Assembly (NCBI RefSeq): GCF_013778325.1
Contig: NZ_JACEIB010000026.1
Location: forward strand, 310,001-374,000
Direction of reading: 5' to 3'
Length of the DNA: 64,000 bases
From: Sphingomonas chungangi
GTDB lineage: Bacteria > Pseudomonadota > Alphaproteobacteria > Sphingomonadales > Sphingomonadaceae
How positions within the stretch are numbered: position 1 is the stretch's first letter; each line of letters begins with the position of its first letter. Position numbers and translations under genes: made by a program. Below, in pieces: positions 56,990 to 64,000 of the stretch. The notes under the pieces were generated by a model. It was not told the origin of the DNA. It ran no database searches and saw only the letters and a list, made by a program, of their open reading frames with translations.

Positions 56990-57018
56990 CGCACCCGCCG
57001 CGCGGAAGGCGAGCGCAA

Positions 57019-59514
57019 CTACATCCGGTAGCTGACCGTGAGTCCGTAGGTGCGCGGACGCCAGGTGCGGTCGGTCAGCGCATCGTCGGCCGAGCTCTGG
57101 TGAGCGACGTCGAGCAGCGGCGCGTTGTCGAGCAGATTGTCGACGAACACCGAGGCGTTGAGACCGCCGACGATCATGCCCGCGCGCAACCCCACGAAAT
57201 GCTGGGCCTGCGAGGGTACCAGCGCCGAATCGTAGCTGGCGAAGGCGTTGGGATCCATTTCCTTGGTGCGCTTGCTGGCGCTTTCGAACTGATAGTCGAC
57301 GCGCGCGAAGGTGTCGTTGCCCAAGGCCCTGAAATCATATTGCACACCGATGCTGGCCGTCCACGGCGATCCGCCGAGGCTGTCGCCCTTCACCGCGATG
57401 ATCGACGTCGGGCTCTGATATTGCGCCGTCTTGGTGTAGCGCGCGTCGGTATAGCCCACCGCCATGTCGATGGTGACGCCGTGCACCGGGCTGGCGGTCA
57501 TCTGGAAATCGAAGCCGCGGGCGCGGGCGCGACCGAGATTGTCGATATATTTGATCTCGCAGCTCGGCAGCGTGACGAACTGCTGGATGCCCTTCCAGTT
57601 GATCGTGAAGGCGCTCGCCTCGATCGAGACCTTGCGATCGAAGAACTTGTCCTTGGTGCCGACCTCGAAGCTGTCGACCGTGTCGGACTTGTAGGCGCTG
57701 GGCGCGCCGCTGATGCCCAAGGTATCGAAATCGGCCGAGCAGGCATCGAACGGCACGGGCGCGTTGGCGCCGCCGGGGCGGAAGCCGCGCGCATAGGTGC
57801 CGTAGAGCAGGTTGTCGGGCGTCGCCTGCCAGCTGATGTTCGCTTTCGGCGTGAAGGGCTTGGAGCCGGTGCCGCCGTTCGCTTCGGTGCGGCCGCCATT
57901 CTGTGGGCCGTCGGCGAAGTTGGTGAAGCGGTATTTCACGCTCTGCCAGCGACCGCCGCCGGTGATCGAGAGCTTGGGCGTGATGTGCCAGGTGATGTCC
58001 GCGAAGACGGCGAGCTGCCGCTCGTGGCTGATCGACTGGTTGATGTAGCTGTCGCGGCCGGCATAAAGCGGGATCGGATCGGACAGGCCGGGGGCCGTCC
58101 CGCCGAAATAGTCACCGAAATACTGCTCTAGCGATTCCCCGAAAATCTGCTGGAAGAGCTGGTTGCCGTGCGGATCGACCAGTTCCTCGCGGCTGAGCTG
58201 GCGCTGCTTCTGGTAGAAGGCACCCACCACCCAGGTGACCGGCGCCGACGGATTGCTGGACTGGACGCGCAGTTCCTGCGTGAAGATGCGCTGCGTGTTG
58301 GTGACGACGCTGGGGCTCTGATACCAGGCGACGCTCGGGTCCGCGCCCTGCGGATGAATCAGCGGCGATGGGAAGCTGCAATTGACGTAGTTCCCGCCGT
58401 CATCGACATCCAGATTGCCGTCGCCATCCTGGCTGCAGGTGTCGAGCTTCGGTAGCGTCTCGTAATAGCTCAGATCGTAGATCGTGCCGTCATAGCCGGA
58501 GATGTCGCGGCGCTTGAAATAGCTGGTGTTGCTGACGACCTCGAACGCGTCGTTCTTATAGTCCATCTTGAGCACCGGCATCGTGAAATGATCCGGGTCG
58601 CGGCGATATTCGGGGCTCGAATCCTTGAACACGCCGTGGCCTGCGTCGGAGAGAGCGGCGTTGTAATATTCGTCGTCGGCGCTCAGGCGCTTCTGATAGT
58701 GGATCGAGGGCGTGATCTGGAAACCGTCCACCGGCTGCCAGGTGATCGCGCCGCGGATCACCGTCACGTCCGATGTGTTGGTGTTCTTGTCGAGCACGTT
58801 GCCGAAGAAATCGGTCTTGTCGATCCAGCCCGAATCCTTGCGGTGATAGGCCGAGATGCGGAAGCCCAGTTTGTCCTCGACGATCGGGCCGCCGATCGCC
58901 GATCCGAGCTCCCAGCTCATCCCGCCATGCGCGGTGGAGGAGACTTCGGCGCGGCTGTAGCTGGTATATTTCTCGAGGCCCGGCTGCGGCGTGATGTAGC
59001 GCACCGTGCCGCCTTCGGAACCGGCGCCGAACAGCGTGCCCTGCGGCCCGCGCAGCACCTCGATGCGATCGAGATCGAAGATGGCGGGGAGCGTATCGTC
59101 GGAATCGAAGCCGAGGTTGCGGATCTGGATCGGCGTGTCGTCGATATAGATGCCGGTGGTGCCGGCGCCCGCATCAGACGAGATGCCGCGTACCGCGACC
59201 TGGTTGGACGCCTCGTCGAACTGGATGCCCGGCGTGAAGCGGGTGACGTCCGCCAGCGTCTTGGCGCCTTTCAGATCGAGAGCCTTTTCATTGAAGGCGC
59301 TGACGCTGACCGGCACCTTGGATAGCAGGGCATCCTGCCGAGTGGCGGTGACGACGATCTCGCCGAACGGGCTGGTGGAGGATGGTTGCGCGCCCGTGGG
59401 CGCCGCCGGCGCGGGCGGCCCGGCCTTGTCCTGCGCCACGAGCGGCGCGGGAAGTGCAGCGAGCACGAGGCCCGATGTCAGCAGACGACGAACGATACGC
59501 GTGCGAGCGGTCAT
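57019..59514 (-). CDS. TonB-dependent receptor
   Basis: An 831-residue outer-membrane receptor. A signal peptide (MTARTRIVRRLLTSGLVLAALPAPLVAQ) is followed by the TonB-box-like EIVVTATRQD near 52-61, a plug domain (about 65-180 with LDRIEVLRGPQGTLFGAGSEGGTVRYIT), and a barrel ending GRTYGLTVSYRM-like (PRTYGLTVSYRM). It has the look of the large sphingomonad receptor family taking up varied substrates. I use the ATG at 59514, after AAGGGGGTTGGGG. Its ligand is unknown; the neighbouring oxidase and binding protein hint at amines. Confidence 0.93.
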   Translation of the reverse strand: MTARTRIVRRLLTSGLVLAALPAPLVAQDKAGPPAPAAPTGAQPSSTSPFGEIVVTATRQDALLSKVPVSVSAFNEKALDLKGAKTLADVTRFTPGIQFDEASNQVAVRGISSDAGAGTTGIYIDDTPIQIRNLGFDSDDTLPAIFDLDRIEVLRGPQGTLFGAGSEGGTVRYITPQPGLEKYTSYSRAEVSSTAHGGMSWELGSAIGGPIVEDKLGFRISAYHRKDSGWIDKTDFFGNVLDKNTNTSDVTVIRGAITWQPVDGFQITPSIHYQKRLSADDEYYNAALSDAGHGVFKDSSPEYRRDPDHFTMPVLKMDYKNDAFEVVSNTSYFKRRDISGYDGTIYDLSYYETLPKLDTCSQDGDGNLDVDDGGNYVNCSFPSPLIHPQGADPSVAWYQSPSVVTNTQRIFTQELRVQSSNPSAPVTWVVGAFYQKQRQLSREELVDPHGNQLFQQIFGESLEQYFGDYFGGTAPGLSDPIPLYAGRDSYINQSISHERQLAVFADITWHITPKLSITGGGRWQSVKYRFTNFADGPQNGGRTEANGGTGSKPFTPKANISWQATPDNLLYGTYARGFRPGGANAPVPFDACSADFDTLGISGAPSAYKSDTVDSFEVGTKDKFFDRKVSIEASAFTINWKGIQQFVTLPSCEIKYIDNLGRARARGFDFQMTASPVHGVTIDMAVGYTDARYTKTAQYQSPTSIIAVKGDSLGGSPWTASIGVQYDFRALGNDTFARVDYQFESASKRTKEMDPNAFASYDSALVPSQAQHFVGLRAGMIVGGLNASVFVDNLLDNAPLLDVAHQSSADDALTDRTWRPRTYGLTVSYRM

Positions 59515-59607
59515 GCCCCAACCCCCTTGATCTACCCGTTGGTGCCTTCCTGCAATGATGGCGTCTTCCGCGCCTGACCACATGTGATCACAGACGCGGC
59601 GACCGAG

Positions 59608-60921
59608 TCAATAGATACGGTCCCGCAATGCGAGGAACGACATCGCCGCGACGAGGGTCGGCCAGCGCATCAGCCGCCCGCCGGGGAAACGGGGCACCGG
59701 CAGGCGGGCGAGCCGCGCATAATCCGCATCGTCGCCATTGAGAGCGTCGGCCACCAGCTTGCCGACATAGGGCGCCATCACCACGCCCAGCCCCGAGAAA
59801 CCACCGACGGCGATCATGCCGGGCTCGACCTCGCGGACGAACGGCAGGCGGTTCGGCGTGATGGCGAGCGTGCCGCCCCAGGCATGGTCGATCGCGACAT
59901 CGGCGAGCTGCGGGAAGATGGCGAGGATGTGCTTCCTGACGAAGCCGGCGATGTCGGCGGGGAAGCGGTAGGAGTAATTCTCGCCTCCGCCGAACAGCAG
60001 CCGGCCGTCGGGCGTAATCCGGAAATAATAGACGACGAAGCGCGAGTCAGAGACGGCATAGCCGTTGCGGACGATCTCCTGTGCGCGCTCGGCGCCGAGC
60101 GGCGCTGTGACAGCGACATAGTTGTTGATCGGCATCACCCGCTGCTCGACCTTGGGCCGGAGCCCGCGCAGATAGCCGTTGCAGGCGAGCACGACGCGGT
60201 TCGCGCTGACCGATCCGCTCGGCGTGCGGACGGTCCAGCGATCGCCTTTGCGATCGAGAGACGTCGCGGGCGAAAGCGCGTGCAGCGAGGCCCCCGCCGA
60301 GGCGGCTGCGTTGGCGATGCCCAGCGCGAAGTTCAGCGCGTGGAGGTGCCCGCCGCGCGTGTCCAGCATGCCGCCATGATATCCACCCGATCCGACGAGG
60401 TGACGCGCCTCCTCCCTGTCCACGAAGCGCACCGGCTCGTAACCGTACCGCTCACGCAGATGATCGACATGGGCGCGGGTGTGGCGGACGTAGCCGGCGC
60501 GGTGATCGACATGCAGGTAGCCAGGCGTGAAGTCGCAGGCCGCACCCTGATCCTGCATCAGCCAGTCGAGATGTTCGCGTGCATCGAGCGCGATCCGCCA
60601 CAGCTCGCGCGCATCCTCCGCGCCGAGATGCTGTTCCAGCCACTCCTGCTCGCGGCGCATGCCGACATGGACCTGCCCGCCATTGCGGCCCGATGCACCC
60701 CAGCCCAGCCGATCCGCCTCCAGCAGCACGACACGCTTGCCCGCCCGTGCCAGATGCAGCGCCGCCGACAAGCCCGCATAACCGCCGCCCACCACGCAGA
60801 CATCGGCCTCCACATCTTTATCCAGCAACGGTTCCGCTGGCCCCTCGATCCGGGTCGCCGCATACCAGCTCGGCGGATAGGCGCCGGCCGCGGATATCCT
60901 GTCGTCATCCGTCGATCGCAT
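59608..60921 (-). CDS. FAD-dependent oxidoreductase, PuuB-like
   Basis: A 437-residue DAO-family flavoenzyme. The FAD motif VCVVGGGYAGLSAALHLARAG is at about residues 41-61, followed by GWGASGRNGGQV near 73-84, a strong mark of the gamma-glutamylputrescine oxidase (PuuB/OrdL) group. The C-terminal GGFSGLGVVMAPYVGKLVAD closes the FAD site. The substrate is likely a gamma-glutamyl polyamine or another secondary amine. It is divergent from a polyamine-binding protein gene with a 74-bp gap. Confidence 0.88.
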   Translation of the reverse strand: MRSTDDDRISAAGAYPPSWYAATRIEGPAEPLLDKDVEADVCVVGGGYAGLSAALHLARAGKRVVLLEADRLGWGASGRNGGQVHVGMRREQEWLEQHLGAEDARELWRIALDAREHLDWLMQDQGAACDFTPGYLHVDHRAGYVRHTRAHVDHLRERYGYEPVRFVDREEARHLVGSGGYHGGMLDTRGGHLHALNFALGIANAAASAGASLHALSPATSLDRKGDRWTVRTPSGSVSANRVVLACNGYLRGLRPKVEQRVMPINNYVAVTAPLGAERAQEIVRNGYAVSDSRFVVYYFRITPDGRLLFGGGENYSYRFPADIAGFVRKHILAIFPQLADVAIDHAWGGTLAITPNRLPFVREVEPGMIAVGGFSGLGVVMAPYVGKLVADALNGDDADYARLARLPVPRFPGGRLMRWPTLVAAMSFLALRDRIY

Positions 60922-60947
60922 GCACCCTCCCGTTGACCATCACGCAG

Positions 60948-60976
60948 TTGCACCATAGCCTGCGATCGCAGATATT
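60948..60976 (+). promoter_or_regulatory. Candidate promoter of the polyamine-binding protein gene
   Basis: TTGCAC (60948-60953) and GATATT (60971-60976) are 17 bp apart and lie 20 bp before the start. An alternative -35 TTGACC is at 60933-60938. The match to sigma70 boxes is moderate. Confidence 0.35.
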
Positions 60977-60995
60977 CATACGGGAGCCGACGCCG

Positions 60996-62075
60996 ATGCC
61001 CCTGCCGTTCGTTTCGCCTTCGCGCCGTGGGTTCCTCGCCGGCATCGGCGCCGCAGCGGTGGGGATCACACTGACCGGCCTCGAAGGCTGCCATCGCGGG
61101 CCACCGGGCAAGAGGATCAACTTCTACAACTGGGACACCTATATCGGGAAGACGACGCTCAAGGACTTCAAGGCCGAGACCGGCGTTCAGGTCGACATGA
61201 GCCTGTTCTCGAACAATGACGAGCTGTTCGCCAAGCTGCGCGGCGGCAACCAGGGCTATGACGTGATCGTGCCCACCAACGATTTCGTCCAGCGCATGGC
61301 GCAGGCCAACATGCTGGAGCCGCTGGATCACGCAAAGATCCCGAACCTCAAGAACGTCTCGCCCGATTTCCAGAACCCGCCGTTCGATCCGGGCCGGAAA
61401 TGGTCGATGCCCTATACTTGGCTGGTGCTCGGCCTCGGCTATCGCAAATCCAAGATCCAGGGCGTGCCGGACGACTGGAAATGGGTCTTCGATTCACCCC
61501 AGTACAAGGGCCGCATCGGCGTGCTGGCGGAGGCCGGCGATCTCGTCCGTCTCGTGCTCAAATATCTCGGCTATCCGATGAACACCGGCGATCCGGTGGC
61601 GCTCAAGAAGGTCGAGGACCTGCTGATCAAGCAGAAGTCCAACATCGCCGTCTTCCACGACGACAACGGGCAGGACCTGCTGCTGTCCGGCGATATCGAC
61701 ATCGTCATCGAATATAATGGCGACATCGCGCAGGTGATGCGCGAGGACAAGGATCTCGATTTCGTGGTGCCCAAGCAGGGCAGCCAGATCTCGTCCGACT
61801 GCCTGTGCATCCCCAAGGGCGCGCCCAACCCCGATCTGGCGCACGAATTCATCAACTATCTGCTCGATGCGAAGGCCGGTGCCGAGATCAGCGAAACGAT
61901 CCGCTACCCCACCCCCAACGCCGCCGCGCGCGCGTTGATGGGGGCGGATTACAAGGACAATCCGGTGATCTTCCCGCCGGCCGCCATTCTCGCGAAATGC
62001 GACTATGCCACCTACAATGGCGAGGCGCTGTCGCGGCAATATGAGGACATCATCACGCGGGTGCGCGCGGCCTAG
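60996..62075 (+). CDS. Polyamine ABC transporter substrate-binding protein
   Basis: A 359-residue PotD/PotF-like binding protein. The N-terminus has a twin-arginine-like signal (SRRGFLAGIGAAAVG) and ends in LEGC, a possible lipidation site at about residue 32. The mature part starts with the family mark INFYNWDTYIGKTTLKDFK and continues with the two-lobed fold. Acidic residues expected around the amine site are in IVIEYNGD. No permease or ATPase gene follows; the downstream neighbours are a small membrane protein and msrB. I use the ATG at 60996, preceded by GGGAG. Confidence 0.9.
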   Translation: MPLPFVSPSRRGFLAGIGAAAVGITLTGLEGCHRGPPGKRINFYNWDTYIGKTTLKDFKAETGVQVDMSLFSNNDELFAKLRGGNQGYDVIVPTNDFVQRMAQANMLEPLDHAKIPNLKNVSPDFQNPPFDPGRKWSMPYTWLVLGLGYRKSKIQGVPDDWKWVFDSPQYKGRIGVLAEAGDLVRLVLKYLGYPMNTGDPVALKKVEDLLIKQKSNIAVFHDDNGQDLLLSGDIDIVIEYNGDIAQVMREDKDLDFVVPKQGSQISSDCLCIPKGAPNPDLAHEFINYLLDAKAGAEISETIRYPTPNAAARALMGADYKDNPVIFPPAAILAKCDYATYNGEALSRQYEDIITRVRAA

Positions 62076-62158
62076 TCGGTTCGACGAAGGTCTAATCGTT
62101 CCTCCGGCCCGCGCGGCGTAGGCTGAGCGTCCTATCCGCGCGATTCCGGGGGGAAGCG

Positions 62159-62287
62159 ATGCGACTGTTCAAGGCTCCGACAACGCGCCCGAGCGAGCGA
62201 GCGGCATTGCTGTTCGCCGTGGTCGCAGCGCTCATCGGCCTGTTCGCGATGTACGGCGCGATGGCGTGGTCGCTCGCTCACCATTGA
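62159..62287 (+). CDS. Single-pass membrane small protein (42 aa)
   Basis: ATG at 62159 is preceded by a strong GGGGGGAAG site. The product begins MRLFKAPTTRPSERAAL and has one membrane helix LLFAVVAALIGLFAMYGAMAW (about 17-37), ending SLAHH. I recognise no family. It ends 7 bp before the convergent msrB stop. The good ribosome site and tidy helix favour a real gene. Confidence 0.6.
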   Translation: MRLFKAPTTRPSERAALLFAVVAALIGLFAMYGAMAWSLAHH

Positions 62288-62294
62288 GCGCGGG

Positions 62295-62744
62295 TCAGCC
62301 GATCTCCTCGACCTGCGGCAGATAGGCGCCGTAGCCCTCGGCCTCCATGTCGTCGCGACGGACGAAGCGGAGCGAGGCGGAGTTGATGCAATAACGCAGT
62401 CCGCCGCGATCGATCGGACCATCCGGGAAAACATGCCCCAGATGGCTGTCGCCATGCATCGAGCGCACCTCGGTGCGGATCATGCCGTGCGAAACGTCGC
62501 GCAGTTCGGCGACGTTGGCGGGCTCGATCGGCTTGGTGAAGCTCGGCCAGCCACAGCCGGATTCGTATTTGTCGCTGCTGGCGAACAGAGGCTCGCCGGA
62601 CACGATGTCGACATAGATGCCCGGCTCCTTGTTGTTGAGGAGCGCGCCGGTGCCCGGCCGCTCGGTGCCGGCCTGCTGGGTGATGTGATACTGCTCGGGC
62701 GTCAGCGCCGCGACGGCTTCGTCGGTCTTGCGATAATCGGCCAT
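62295..62744 (-). CDS. msrB: Peptide-methionine (R)-S-oxide reductase
   Basis: A 149-residue MsrB. The catalytic Cys119 lies in [13 protein letters not shown], and Cys64 in GCGWPSF is a candidate resolving residue. [14 protein letters not shown] near 97-110 is the family core, but the Zn-binding CxxC pairs of the E. coli enzyme are absent, so it belongs to the zinc-free type. Confidence 0.95.
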   Translation of the reverse strand: MADYRKTDEAVAALTPEQYHITQQAGTERPGTGALLNNKEPGIYVDIVSGEPLFASSDKYESGCGWPSFTKPIEPANVAELRDVSHGMIRTEVRSMHGDSHLGHVFPDGPIDRGGLRYCINSASLRFVRRDDMEAEGYGAYLPQVEEIG

Positions 62745-62802
62745 GATAAAGTCTCCCGTTCGGGGAGGTAGATGGGGTGGCTTGCTGCCGCTGTCGAGAT
62801 GG

Positions 62803-63552
62803 TCAGCCCTTCGTTACCGGCGCCACGAACATATAGCCTTCGCTGCGCACCGTGCGGACCAGGTCCGCGCCGCCGTCGTGCGTGGTCAGCTTGCGACGCA
62901 GGCGCGAAACCTGCACGTCGATCGCGCGATCGTAGAGCTCGCTGTCCTGCCCGCTCGCATAATCGAGCAACTGGTCGCGGCTCAGCACCCGGCGCGGATG
63001 CTCGACGAAGGCGCGCATCAGCCGGAACTCGCTGTCCGACAGGTTCACGAGCTGCCCTTTGGCATCGACCAGCGTGCGCCCGACCAGATCGAACGACCAG
63101 CCTGCGAAGAGCAGCAGTGCCTCGCGCTTTTCGGCTGCTCCTTCGGCCTCGACGGATGTCGCGGCGGGGCGTTCCGCCGACGTCGTGTTCCGCCGTAGCA
63201 CCGTGCGGATGCGCGCCAGCAGCTCGCGGGGGTTGCACGGCTTGGCGAGATAGTCCTCCGCGCCCATCTCCAGCCCGACGATGCGATCGACGTCGGTGCC
63301 GACCGCGGAGAGCATGATCACCGGTGGCCCGTCGTGCCGTTGCAGCCCGCGCAGCGCTGAGAGGCCGTCCTCGCCGGGCATCATCACGTCGAGCACGATC
63401 AGGTCGTAGCGGCGCTGCTTGAGCATCGCGCGCATTTCGGCCGGGTTGCTCGCCGTGTCGGTCTGGTAGCCGTGCTTGCCCAGAAATGACGACATCAAAG
63501 TCCGGATACCGACATCGTCGTCGACGACGAGAATGCGGGTGGCGAGGTCCAT
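62803..63552 (-). CDS. OmpR-family response regulator
   Basis: A 249-residue two-component regulator. The receiver domain has DDD at 11-13, phospho-acceptor Asp55 in [10 protein letters not shown], and Lys in YLAKPCNP near 105. A C-terminal winged helix (about 150-245) includes [15 protein letters not shown] and [12 protein letters not shown] chose the ATG at 63552 ([13 protein letters not shown]); another at 63573 would add seven residues. It is divergent from a truncated membrane protein gene that is probably its sensor kinase. Confidence 0.9.
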   Translation of the reverse strand: MDLATRILVVDDDVGIRTLMSSFLGKHGYQTDTASNPAEMRAMLKQRRYDLIVLDVMMPGEDGLSALRGLQRHDGPPVIMLSAVGTDVDRIVGLEMGAEDYLAKPCNPRELLARIRTVLRRNTTSAERPAATSVEAEGAAEKREALLLFAGWSFDLVGRTLVDAKGQLVNLSDSEFRLMRAFVEHPRRVLSRDQLLDYASGQDSELYDRAIDVQVSRLRRKLTTHDGGADLVRTVRSEGYMFVAPVTKG

Positions 63553-63733
63553 GTGCAGCAGGATGGCGTTCATGGGCGCCGATTGCCAGCCCCGCTTTGC
63601 AGGAAAATCGCAGCGCGAGACACGCCCGCTACGCGCTGACACGAAGCGCAACATGCGCGTGCGGTCGCGGTGCTAGGTGGCAGCATGACGCACGTTTCGC
63701 CACCGATGCAGGCCATGGCATAAACCGGGGACC

Positions 63734-64000
63734 ATGAGCACCATCCGCCCCCATCGCACGTGGCGCGAGCCGCCGATCGTCCTCCAGATCCTCGTCCTGC
63801 TGTTCGGCGGGCTGGTGGTGGCGCAGATCGTGACGCTGATGCTGACGATGGTGGTGCCGCCCTCCCCGCCCGTGCAGCACGACATGCGCGACATCGTATC
63901 GGCGCTGCGCAGCGCGGAGGATGCGGGAGGTCTGACACGCTCCGTGCAGGCCGGCCCACCCGATGTGAGCGGCGCGGGCTGGTTCACGTCCAGCGAAGCG
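63734..64000 (+). CDS. Probable sensor histidine kinase, 5' end only
   Basis: Open from ATG 63734 to the window end (89 residues). Near residues 14-37 there is a membrane helix (VLQILVLLFGGLVVAQIVTLMLTMVV), followed by a periplasmic-type segment. This is the usual N-terminal layout of a membrane sensor kinase, and the gene lies divergent from the OmpR-type regulator. The kinase domain itself is outside the window, so the assignment is inference. Confidence 0.6.
   Translation, partial: MSTIRPHRTWREPPIVLQILVLLFGGLVVAQIVTLMLTMVVPPSPPVQHDMRDIVSALRSAEDAGGLTRSVQAGPPDVSGAGWFTSSEA

Overview
The window looks like a chromosomal segment of a GC-rich alphaproteobacterium, most likely a Sphingomonadaceae member. 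The evidence is a GcrA cell-cycle regulator, an exosortase A (XrtA) exopolysaccharide locus of the type common in sphingomonads, several TonB-dependent outer-membrane components, a fused XrtA-EpsI protein, and short intergenic palindromes of the kind scattered through sphingomonad genomes. I see no rRNA, CRISPR array, transposase, integrase or phage module. One tRNA gene, Arg(CCG), is present.

Positions 337-18328 hold the XrtA/PEP-CTERM-type exopolysaccharide locus. A ten-gene minus-strand run, much of it joined by ATGA stop/start overlaps, encodes an outer-membrane export lipoprotein, a chain-length determinant, a BY-type kinase, a beta-barrel protein, an ExeA-like ATPase, a polysaccharide deacetylase, a FemAB-like protein, a glycosyltransferase, exosortase A and an amidotransferase. 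Above it lies a divergent accessory module. An AMP-forming acyl ligase and a PLP decarboxylase read left. A GNAT/FemAB-like protein, an acyl carrier protein and two exosortase-associated alpha/beta hydrolases read right. The chemistry of this module is not established and is the most interesting unknown here.

Positions 18277-46696 are mainly core metabolism and housekeeping. They hold trxB; a glyQ-glyS-ppdK operon with a small coupled proline-rich protein; a TraB/GumN protein; rplY-pth; a glycine-zipper protein convergent with a TonB protein; ychF; maoC; apt; the cytochrome bc1 operon petABC; trmL-hemF; lipB; queC-queE; the arg cluster argD-argF-hslO; an ABC-2 permease; and gcrA. About 640 bp of visibly less GC-rich DNA at 31011-31647 has no recognisable gene.

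Positions 46739-64000 hold parE and several envelope and oxidoreductase genes that suggest polyamine use. These are a Tat-exported spermidine-dehydrogenase-like flavoprotein coupled to a GntR/FCD regulator that probably starts at CTG, two TonB-dependent receptors, and a PuuB-like oxidase divergent from a periplasmic polyamine-binding protein. Between them lie tRNA-Arg, nth and dapB. The right end has msrB and a response regulator divergent from a truncated membrane protein that is probably its sensor kinase.

Seven copies of one palindromic repeat (edges CGTTCG...CGAACG) sit between genes in the housekeeping part, and two other palindromic repeat types occur once each.
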